Assembly (NCBI GenBank): GCA_029250305.1
Contig: JAQXFM010000112.1
Coordinates: 1 to 5,461 of the forward strand
Direction of reading: 5' to 3'
Origin: Candidatus Poseidoniaceae archaeon
GTDB lineage: Archaea > Thermoplasmatota > Poseidoniia > Poseidoniales > Poseidoniaceae
DNA: 5,461 nt
The notes under the pieces are model-generated. The model had not been told where the DNA came from. It worked only from the letters and a program-made list of their open reading frames with translations, and did no database searches. Position numbers and translations under genes: made by a program. The stretch's first letter is position 1. The number at the start of each line of letters is the position of its first letter. This document shows, in pieces, positions 1 to 5,461 of this stretch.

Positions 1-1991
1 GGGTCGTTCGCAAACCACGATTCAATCATGTTGGCATGGAAAGGTCCCGAACGCGTTTTTGCTCCAAGCGGTATGCGGATGGTCATTGGACAATCTGCAC
101 CCCAGCGCCATCGTAGCATAGCAGCGTTGTTGATCAAAGCATTGTAACCAAGCGCAGCAAAGCCACCGAACTGAATTTCAACCATCGGTCGCATGCCAGA
201 GAGTGCTGCCCCTGTGCCTGTGTGAACAATAACTGCCTCGCACAATGGCATGTCAACCAGTTTGTCTGCGTGACCGGCATTCTTGAGCGCCATGTTCATT
301 CCAAATGCACCGGCCACTTCCATGTCTTCACCGATGAACACACATTGTTCGCCGTGTCGAGTTGCGATGTCTGCCATGGCTTGCTGAATTGCTCGTGCGT
401 ACGTCCATCCGCCCGATTCGACGTATTCGAGGGTCGTTTCGCCAACAGAGAGCGGGGCTGGAGCGTCGGAGCCTTCGAACGGCGTCTGGAGACGTTCAAA
501 CCGTTGCTTATGCGTTTCTGCATCGTTGAGAGTGGTGACGCCTTTCGTGACCGTTTCGGGTTCAGGCCAAGGCATCTCTGTCACAGCTTGGAACGCCTTA
601 TCGACAAGCGATTGTTCCTCTTCTTCCATGTTGGTCAAAGCGATTTCATCCACACCAAGATCAAGCAAGAGCTGACGGTGGGTTGGAATTGGATCTTTTG
701 CCTCCCAGTAAGCAAGCAGGTCCCGGTCCACATAGCCAGGTGGTGTGCCAGAGGCGTTTCCAAGATAGAGATCGTCATGGTGATGGGCGTGGCCACACCC
801 GCGCATGGTCTCGACGTGAATGAGGGTTGGACCGCCTCCTTCCATCGCGAACTCTCTGGCCACAGCAGCGCTGGCGTGCCAAGCGGCTGGGTCCGAACCA
901 TCGATGGTCCATGCTGGGAAGCCCATTGCGACTGCTTTGTCTGCCCATACCTCTACGCCAGATTGTTTCGCTGGAGGGGTATCAAGAGCGATTTGATTGT
1001 TTTGAAGGATGTAACAAATTGGCAATCCACGCGCTCCGGCGAGGTTCATCGCTTCCCAAAATTCACCCGATGAAGAAGTCCCTTCGCCAATGCAAGCAAC
1101 ATGGAAGCGGTCAAGGTTCTGGCGCCAAGCAGCAAAAGCAAGTCCGGTCATGGTCACGCTTGCAATCGGGAGCGGTGCAGTGGGGGGTAACACCCCGACG
1201 TGCCATGCACCAACGTGCAAATCTCGACCGCCTGCGCCGTCCCACCCACCGTTTTGATTTGAGCCGGCTTTTCCGAGGTTCGCAGCCATGACATCCAATG
1301 GTGTGTCGCCCATGGCAAGACCGAGCCCAATGTCACGAATCATTGGCGCCACTAAGTCGCCGTCGTATCCTTTTCCTGGGATTGCGTCTCGTGGAGCATC
1401 TGGCTGTCGGTGAAGGGCTGTTGCCACAGCAACAACGCCCTCTTGCCATGTGGAACGGAAGCCTTTGCCGCCGAATAATCCACCATCTGGGGTCGCCATG
1501 CCTTCCGCGTAAATGGTTTTGAGATGAGCATCGAGTTTTCGGGTGCGGGTCATGGTTCGTTGCCATTCAAGGCGCTGGCCAATGCCCACCGCCATGTAAT
1601 GGGCCAACCGCCGGAAGGTCAGTCGCAAGTCCACAAGGAAATGTTGAGCGCGACGGTCAAGGAACACATCCATGGTTCGTCGAGGGATGACTTCAACGCC
1701 TTCATCTTGACCCATTTTCGCCTGAATTTGTGCCTGAAGCCCTCGGTGGACTGCCTCGATGAAGCGAGTGGTAAACGTGTGCCAAGACTCACCCTCAAAC
1801 TGCACAGGTTCGTTTTCAACCAAGACATCCCACACATTTGCTACGAGGAATAAATGACCGTCGTGACGTTGAGCAACAAAGCGCAACACCTCGGTTCTTG
1901 CGGCGTCGGCTAACAGGGGTTGCGTAAAGGTAAGCGGTGCGCTTGCCCTCCATTCTGAACCGTGTATTGCCGGTAAGTCCCCTTGGCTCAT
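1..1991 (-). CDS. Fused alpha/beta E1 component of a 2-oxoacid dehydrogenase (TPP-dependent), 3' end beyond window
   Basis: The frame is open from a TAA at 2034-2036 to the left edge; the first ATG is at 1991, giving 663 residues plus a partial codon. Residues 1-146 are an unrecognised N-terminal region. About 150-470 is E1-alpha: the TPP/Mg motif GEG (302-304) ending in NN (331-332), and a phosphorylation-type loop GHAHHHDD (400-407) followed by a VDRDLLAYW segment like that of branched-chain E1-alpha. From about 530 comes E1-beta, with GED (554-556, probable cofactor-activating Glu555), MPLCEA and the IESWFAND segment; roughly 200 residues should lie beyond the edge. The family decarboxylates a 2-oxoacid and passes the acyl group to lipoyl-E2 in the cytoplasmic complex. 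The GEG form and the loop context resemble branched-chain rather than pyruvate E1, but the substrate is not decided. No E2 or E3 gene is in the window. GTG at 2009 is an alternative start; no clear Shine-Dalgarno precedes either. Confidence 0.93.
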   Translation of the reverse strand, partial: MSQGDLPAIHGSEWRASAPLTFTQPLLADAARTEVLRFVAQRHDGHLFLVANVWDVLVENEPVQFEGESWHTFTTRFIEAVHRGLQAQIQAKMGQDEGVEVIPRRTMDVFLDRRAQHFLVDLRLTFRRLAHYMAVGIGQRLEWQRTMTRTRKLDAHLKTIYAEGMATPDGGLFGGKGFRSTWQEGVVAVATALHRQPDAPRDAIPGKGYDGDLVAPMIRDIGLGLAMGDTPLDVMAANLGKAGSNQNGGWDGAGGRDLHVGAWHVGVLPPTAPLPIASVTMTGLAFAAWRQNLDRFHVACIGEGTSSSGEFWEAMNLAGARGLPICYILQNNQIALDTPPAKQSGVEVWADKAVAMGFPAWTIDGSDPAAWHASAAVAREFAMEGGGPTLIHVETMRGCGHAHHHDDLYLGNASGTPPGYVDRDLLAYWEAKDPIPTHRQLLLDLGVDEIALTNMEEEEQSLVDKAFQAVTEMPWPEPETVTKGVTTLNDAETHKQRFERLQTPFEGSDAPAPLSVGETTLEYVESGGWTYARAIQQAMADIATRHGEQCVFIGEDMEVAGAFGMNMALKNAGHADKLVDMPLCEAVIVHTGTGAALSGMRPMVEIQFGGFAALGYNALINNAAMLRWRWGADCPMTIRIPLGAKTRSGPFHANMIESWFAND

Positions 1992-2041
1992 GCATCGCCC
2001 AATCGACACCCGAATACAAAACCAGCGGCCGGATTATCTGG
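1992..2041 (-). promoter_or_regulatory. Short intergenic region before the E1 gene with weak hairpin and AT-rich element
   Basis: These 50 nt separate the VTT gene from E1. On the minus strand ACCAG (2042-2038) can pair with CTGGT (2025-2021) around a 12-nt loop, followed by TTTG, a weak terminator-like shape that overlaps the VTT stop codon. Just downstream, TTTGTATTC (2020-2012) lies about 21-30 nt before the ATG at 1991; in an archaeon this would suit a TATA element for a leaderless transcript. Both readings are guesses, and simple read-through from the upstream gene is equally possible. Confidence 0.2.
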
Positions 2042-2842
2042 TCACAAATCACTGTGTTCTTCGCTTTCCTGCTCCAAAGCACCGCTCAGAGCAGCCATTG
2101 AAGCCCTTGTGATGTAGACCGTTGCGAGGATCGAGGCAAGGATGCCGAAGACCAACAGAGCCCCTCCGGTGGTCGAGGTTTGAACTTCTTGAAGCGCACT
2201 TCGATTGAGAGCAAAACTTCCGAGCACATGGCCGTAATACGCATAAGCGATTGAATACACAATGCTTGTTGCATTTGAAAACATGAACACTCGGAACGAA
2301 ACCGGACCAGCGGACATCATGTAGTTCAGCCATTCATCTGGAATCAATGGAGAAAGCCGAACTAAAATCGAGATTCGCATGGCATCACCTGCCAAGGCTT
2401 GTTCAATTCGTTTCATCTTCTCATCAGTCGAAATCGAGGCTTGAATGGTGTCTCGGAACAACCACCTTCCAATCAAAAACGCAACCATGCCTCCGATTAA
2501 AGAGGCTGCATAATTGACGAGGGTTGCAATCCAGAATGGAAAGATGGCCCCTGAAGCTACTTTGAGCAAGGGTGAAGGAATCAACAAGACGATGCCCAAG
2601 CCAACCGCCAATGCATAGAGAACCGGCCCCATAGGACCCACGTCCTCAAACCAGCCAATGATCGAAACAGCGTCTTGGAACAAAAGGTAACCGGCAAGCA
2701 CACACGAAATCAAAATTACAACGCCAAACAAAGCACGCCAACGGTACAACAGAGGTTGATGTTCCCTCATCTGCTGGAGGTTGTCCTTTCCGTCAATCAA
2801 TTGCATTTCTGCAGGCTTTGGCATTGAGGCGAGGGGTTTCAT
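2042..2842 (-). CDS. TVP38/TMEM64 family (VTT domain, DedA-like) integral membrane protein
   Basis: 266 residues starting at ATG 2842. Residues 1-36 are a polar, probably cytoplasmic N-terminus. Hydrophobic segments lie at about 37-58, 72-92, 98-126, 156-178 (probably re-entrant), 183-207 and 224-245, and the tail 254-266 is acidic. The VTT signature is visible: a Pro-rich break (IPSPLLKVASGAIFPF, 88-103), a Gly-rich helix ending in GRWLFRD (125-131), and the second half ILVRLSPLIPDEWLNYMMS (159-177) followed by VSFRVFMFSN. The family includes bacterial YdjX/YdjZ, DedA relatives and eukaryotic TMEM41B/VMP1, several of which move or scramble lipids; no substrate can be assigned here. The length is normal. 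The start codon overlaps the stop of the receiver-domain gene (ATGA), and a strong GGAGG lies 7 nt upstream, so the two are likely made together. Confidence 0.88.
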   Translation of the reverse strand: MKPLASMPKPAEMQLIDGKDNLQQMREHQPLLYRWRALFGVVILISCVLAGYLLFQDAVSIIGWFEDVGPMGPVLYALAVGLGIVLLIPSPLLKVASGAIFPFWIATLVNYAASLIGGMVAFLIGRWLFRDTIQASISTDEKMKRIEQALAGDAMRISILVRLSPLIPDEWLNYMMSAGPVSFRVFMFSNATSIVYSIAYAYYGHVLGSFALNRSALQEVQTSTTGGALLVFGILASILATVYITRASMAALSGALEQESEEHSDL

Positions 2843-3891
2843 TCCTCTTCCTCCGCTGCAGGCAATGACTCAAGAACATCTTGGAGCATCTGGGCAGCGT
2901 CTTCCACCTGAGTCATGAGGGTGATGTCGGAAACGGCTCCCGGGCGTCCAAGGTTCCACATGAGATCAGAAACAAATTCTGTTGTTAACCGCGTTAATTT
3001 GAGGACTTCTGGATCAATTGGCGTCATCGTGCTTTCTTGATGAATCGTAATCAATTCAGGAGATTCATCGAGGATGCCATCCATCGCGTCTTCGACTTCT
3101 TGAGCGAGGCCTTGGGCTTGCGCCTCCAGAATGTCTTCCATTGAAGACTTGAATCCTTGGTTCATCGCCGCGAGGGGAGCGTTCGCTTTGCCTTTCCCAA
3201 GCGATTCGCTGCGTTTGATATCTGAGAAAGATGGTCCTTTTTGCCCACCATCTGCTTGGCCATCTGCTTCACCGACTAATTTGTTGAGTGCGAGACGGAG
3301 CATAGCAGACATTGTTGAGGGATCAAGTTCGTCGTTGACCTCAAGACCTTCTTCTCCCATTTGCCCAAGAATTTCATTGATGAATCCGCTGTCAATTTTC
3401 TCTGGTCCAACCAATCCTTTGAGCATGGGAAGCGCCCACTTGCTGTCGCCCATGGCCATGGATACATCGAATGTACCGCCGGTGCCACCCCCGGTGTTGA
3501 CTTCGGCGGGAGGCGGAACGAATTGCTTGCGAGTGTGGCGGTGGAGTTGGTCAACAAGTGCAGACATGTCAATCGGCTTGCCCATCACTTCAGCAACACC
3601 TGCTTGGGCAGCGCCGACGAGGTACTCTTGACTTGTGTTTCTCGACAGAATGACAATGCGGCACTTGAACGCAAATTCGGGGTCAGACATGAGCCTTTGA
3701 GACGCATCAATCGCATCCCCGTTTTTCCATTCACTGTCAATCAGCACCACTTCCGGCATGATTGCTAAAGCAGTCCCTTCCGCTTGCCGGAGGGTACCTG
3801 CACGGGTGATTTCAAAACCTTCCCGTTCGAGGGTGTTTGCCAAAAGGCCCCTTCGTCCTTCATTCTCATCTGCGACGATTACCTTGGCCAT
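2839..3891 (-). CDS. Response-regulator receiver-domain protein with uncharacterised acidic C-terminal region
   Basis: 350 residues from ATG 3891. The first 120 residues form a CheY-like receiver with its phosphorylation set complete: acidic pair D8/E9, phospho-acceptor D52 (VVLIDSEW), switch S83 (VILSR) and K105 in a GKPID motif. Residues 121-140 are a basic-to-Gly/Pro linker (HRHTRKQF, then PPP and GGGTGG). Residues 141-350 match no output domain I recognise; they look helical, rich in Met, Glu, Asp and Leu, and end in four Glu. No helix-turn-helix, GGDEF, EAL or kinase motif is visible, so output by protein contact is more likely than DNA binding. An in-frame ATG at 3921 would add ten residues, but 3891 is preferred because receivers normally begin directly at the first beta strand (MAKVIVADE) and a G-rich ribosome site sits just upstream. 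No histidine kinase is present nearby. It overlaps the downstream VTT gene by 4 nt. Confidence 0.87.
   Translation of the reverse strand: MAKVIVADENEGRRGLLANTLEREGFEITRAGTLRQAEGTALAIMPEVVLIDSEWKNGDAIDASQRLMSDPEFAFKCRIVILSRNTSQEYLVGAAQAGVAEVMGKPIDMSALVDQLHRHTRKQFVPPPAEVNTGGGTGGTFDVSMAMGDSKWALPMLKGLVGPEKIDSGFINEILGQMGEEGLEVNDELDPSTMSAMLRLALNKLVGEADGQADGGQKGPSFSDIKRSESLGKGKANAPLAAMNQGFKSSMEDILEAQAQGLAQEVEDAMDGILDESPELITIHQESTMTPIDPEVLKLTRLTTEFVSDLMWNLGRPGAVSDITLMTQVEDAAQMLQDVLESLPAAEEEE
2850..2854 (-). promoter_or_regulatory. Shine-Dalgarno of the VTT gene, inside the preceding gene's poly-Glu codons
   Basis: GGAGG at 2854-2850 with 7 nt to ATG 2842 matches the canonical motif and spacing. It falls within the last codons (GCG GAG GAA GAG GAA) of the upstream receiver-domain gene, which supports translational coupling and confirms 2842 as the start. 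Confidence 0.75.
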
Positions 3892-3894
3892 GTT

Positions 3895-3902
3895 CTCCCC
3901 CC
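3895..3902 (-). promoter_or_regulatory. Ribosome binding site deciding the start of the receiver-domain gene
   Basis: The minus strand reads GGGGGGAG at 3902-3895, then AAC and ATG at 3891. The GGAG core is close to the start (3 nt), but it is the only purine-rich site in the leader, and it lies downstream of the alternative ATG at 3921. It therefore supports the shorter protein. Confidence 0.5.
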
Positions 3903-3922
3903 TTTCGTTTGCAGGGTGCACA

Positions 3923-3959
3923 GTTGAGTCTTGAACCTCACGCTTGATTCAACCCAAGC
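3923..3959 (-). repeat. Overlapping short inverted repeats upstream of the receiver-domain gene
   Basis: Two small dyads lie in the 108-nt gap. One has 11-nt arms at 3923-3933 and 3943-3953 (8 of 11 positions complementary, 9-nt spacer). The other is a perfect 5-bp stem, GCTTG/CAAGC, at 3942-3946 and 3955-3959. They share sequence, so only one could form at a time. They are not followed by a T run in the direction of transcription, so a terminator is unlikely; an operator or chance is possible. No clear TATA or -10/-35 pair is visible in the gap. Confidence 0.2.
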
Positions 3960-3973
3960 AACGCTGGTTCATC

Positions 3974-3987
3974 GAGAAGAAAAGAAA
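3974..3987 (-). terminator. Pyrimidine-rich tract after the MoeB-like gene, possible archaeal-type terminator
   Basis: The minus strand reads TTTCTTTTCTTCTC 12-25 nt beyond the MoeB-rhodanese stop codon, with no stem-loop directly before it. In archaea T-rich tracts alone can release polymerase. The tract is interrupted by C residues, so this is a weak call, supported mainly by its position in the only sizeable gap in the window. Confidence 0.25.
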
Positions 3988-3999
3988 CGCAACATCCGA

Positions 4000-5163
4000 T
4001 CATTGGACGATTTCTTCTGGTAGAGCAGATTGCCACGCAAGAATGCCGCCATCAAGGTTGTAGAGTTTGGAGCCATCCATACCTGCTTGAATCAAGAGCA
4101 TGGCAGCGATTTGGGAGCGCATGCCGCTCTTGCAATGCACAACAATGTCGTTGTCTGTTGGCAGTTGAGCGATCGAAGAAACCACCGAATCATGGGCCAC
4201 CTGATGATCGCATGAAGCAACATGCCCTTGCTGGAACTCCATAAGCGAACGTACATCGAGGATAAATGGAGACCATCCATCCGTTCTTTTCGAAATAAAG
4301 TCGGCCATTGAAATGCTTTGGAACATTGTTCCCATGGTGGAGGTATCCCCCTCTTCAACTGTGCGCCTTGGATCGGCGACAATGCACCATTGTGGTTCTG
4401 CAAACATTTCAGAAACATCATTCAGCGATGAGATGGGATTGCGACCTTCATCTCGCCCAAAGGTGAGTTCATTGAACTTCATGGACTCAGCATCGTACAA
4501 CAACAGTCGGCCAATTAAGGGGTCGCCAAAGCCGATTATCAGTTTCAATGCTTCATTGGCTTGAAGCGAGCCAATGACACCTGGTAAAACACCAAGCACG
4601 CCGCCTTCTGAACAGGAAGGGACACTTTCTGCGGGCGGAGCTGTTGAAAAAAGATCTCTGTAGCACGGACCTCCTTTGTAATTGAAGACGCTTACTTGGC
4701 CTTCAAAGCGATATATAGAACCGTACACCCAAGGTAAGCCCACCAGCGAACACGCATCGTCAACAAGGTAACGTGTCGGGAGATTATCGCACCCATCAAC
4801 AACAATATCCCACCCTTGATTCAAAATCTCAAGTGCATTTGTAGGTGTAAATCGCGCATCATAAACAACAACATCCACATCATCATTGAGTTGATTGATC
4901 CGCCGTTTGGCAGAGTGAACTTTCTTTTCACTAAGATGGGCTGACGAATGAATCACTTGACGTTGAAGATTGGAAAGCGAAACGACATCGTCATCGACGA
5001 TGCCAATCCGGCCGACACCCGCAGCAGCAAGATAGAGCAACACAGGGCTGCCAAGCCCGCCAGCACCGATGACTAATACGTTTGATTCTGCCAACTTTTT
5101 CTGGCCCTCCGGTCCAACACCAGGGAGCGCCAAATGGCGGGCATAGCGGTCTTCAGAGGCCAT
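4000..5163 (-). CDS. moeB: MoeB/ThiF-type sulfur-carrier adenylyltransferase with C-terminal rhodanese domain
   Basis: 387 residues from ATG 5163, the usual size for the MoeB-rhodanese (MoeZ/MOCS3-like) architecture. Residues 1-235 are the E1-like fold: nucleotide loop GAGGLGSP (33-40), acidic strand end IVDDD (55-59), NLQRQ (65-69), VDGCDN (122-127) and the Cys of VPSCSEGGVLG (C184), which corresponds to the conserved E1-type cysteine. Residues about 278-387 are rhodanese, with active loop CKSGMR (C344-R349) and the closing DGGILAW motif. Such proteins adenylate the C-terminal Gly-Gly of small carriers (MoaD, ThiS, TtuB/SAMP-like) and load sulfur from a persulfide, feeding molybdopterin, thiamine, cysteine or tRNA thiolation; the pathway cannot be told from the neighbours. 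The zinc cysteines of E. coli MoeB are missing: CxxC reads C167-Y-R-D170 and no CPxC follows the core. No strong ribosome site is seen in the 10-nt gap to the upstream gene. Confidence 0.93.
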   Translation of the reverse strand: MASEDRYARHLALPGVGPEGQKKLAESNVLVIGAGGLGSPVLLYLAAAGVGRIGIVDDDVVSLSNLQRQVIHSSAHLSEKKVHSAKRRINQLNDDVDVVVYDARFTPTNALEILNQGWDIVVDGCDNLPTRYLVDDACSLVGLPWVYGSIYRFEGQVSVFNYKGGPCYRDLFSTAPPAESVPSCSEGGVLGVLPGVIGSLQANEALKLIIGFGDPLIGRLLLYDAESMKFNELTFGRDEGRNPISSLNDVSEMFAEPQWCIVADPRRTVEEGDTSTMGTMFQSISMADFISKRTDGWSPFILDVRSLMEFQQGHVASCDHQVAHDSVVSSIAQLPTDNDIVVHCKSGMRSQIAAMLLIQAGMDGSKLYNLDGGILAWQSALPEEIVQ

Positions 5164-5173
5164 GAGAATCGCA

Positions 5174-5449
5174 TCAAAAGCCTTGTGTCATTAACAGACC
5201 AATAAACAGAGCAATACCCACGAAACCGACGGCCATTAATCCTGTGATAATTCCAGAAATGACCTGGGCTGCCCGTGCAATTCCATGGTCTGAATGACCG
5301 GGATGCATTGATGTGGTTTTCAAAGAACTGTTGGCCATAAGAAGGGAAATCGGGGCGAGGAAAAATGGAAGGAAAAACAAGAACCCCCCTACGAGGGATA
5401 AGAGCGAGATGACGAGGGCGGCTGTTGCACTGGTCGATGGTTGTTGCAT
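5174..5449 (-). CDS. Small two-helix membrane protein, DUF4190-like; N-terminus uncertain
   Basis: 91 residues if started at ATG 5449; GTG at 5452 is also possible. The frame stays open to the window edge (codons CAG CAG ATA before the GTG), so the true start may lie outside. A short polar Gln/Pro/Ser/Thr segment is followed by a hydrophobic stretch at about residues 10-39, a polar loop with several His (about 46-56), and a second hydrophobic stretch at about 59-88. Two long Gly/Ala/Leu-rich helices, the second introduced by a GxARAAQVISGI segment, resemble DUF4190-type proteins, whose function is unknown. The assignment rests on overall pattern only. The stop lies 10 nt before the MoeB-like gene, suggesting one transcript, but nothing ties the functions together. 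Confidence 0.65.
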   Translation of the reverse strand: MQQPSTSATAALVISLLSLVGGFLFFLPFFLAPISLLMANSSLKTTSMHPGHSDHGIARAAQVISGIITGLMAVGFVGIALFIGLLMTQGF

Positions 5450-5461
5450 CACTATCTGCTG

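Noticed and set aside
222..1073. Plus-strand open frame of 283 codons, with another at 827-1291
   Set aside because: Both lie opposite the E1 frame, whose translation carries clear family motifs throughout. The plus-strand products have Cys/His/Trp-rich, non-protein-like composition and no motif, so they are antisense shadows.
1551..1680. Decamer CATGGTTCGT repeated at 1551-1560 and 1671-1680
   Set aside because: Both copies lie in the same codon frame of E1 and simply encode Arg-Thr-Met; two copies with no further similarity around them look like coincidence.
1816..2082. Minus-strand open frame of 88 codons spanning the E1 start
   Set aside because: It overlaps both the end of the VTT gene and the N-terminus of E1 in another frame and has no recognisable content, whereas the E1 frame is continuous there.
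3131..3768. Plus-strand open frames opposite the receiver-domain gene
   Set aside because: The minus-strand frame has the complete receiver signature; the plus-strand translations are Pro/Ser-rich without domains.
3892..3921. Longer start at ATG 3921 for the receiver-domain protein
   Set aside because: The extra ten residues precede the normal receiver beginning, and the only ribosome site lies downstream of that ATG, so 3891 was chosen.

Overview
The window carries five genes, all on the minus strand, so transcription runs from high to low coordinates. I see no RNA gene, CRISPR array, insertion sequence or integrase. From right to left they are: a two-helix membrane protein (5449-5174, possibly cut by the right edge); a MoeB/ThiF-type adenylyltransferase fused to a rhodanese domain (5163-4000); a receiver-domain protein with an unrecognised C-terminal half (3891-2839); a TVP38/TMEM64 (VTT, DedA-like) membrane protein (2842-2042); and the first three quarters or so of a single-chain 2-oxoacid dehydrogenase E1 with alpha and beta parts fused (1991 to beyond position 1).

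The spacing suggests three groups. The small membrane gene and the MoeB-like gene are 10 nt apart and probably co-transcribed. A 108-nt gap (3892-3999) follows, with a pyrimidine-rich tract and small inverted repeats. Next, the receiver-domain gene and the VTT gene overlap by 4 nt (ATGA), and the ribosome binding site of the second lies inside the poly-glutamate tail of the first, so they are very likely translationally coupled. The E1 gene starts 50 nt further on and could be read through or have its own promoter.

The E1 gene is the largest feature although its frame runs off the left edge. It is recognised by the TPP motif (GEG ... NN), the acidic HHHDD loop and the E1-beta GED segment. Several plus-strand open frames opposite it (notably 222-1073 and 827-1291) are antisense shadows.

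The organism cannot be fixed from this window. The tight packing, moderate GC, mixture of Shine-Dalgarno-led genes and genes without one, fused E1 and MoeB-rhodanese fusion would fit an uncultured, probably marine, archaeon such as Marine Group II (Poseidoniia), but a bacterium is not excluded; this is inference. The content is mostly housekeeping: lipoyl-complex oxoacid oxidation, sulfur-carrier activation and membrane functions. I found no convincing new defence or mobile system. The points most worth a second look are the receiver protein's novel output region coupled to a VTT membrane protein, and the unusual N-terminus and active-site loop of the fused E1.
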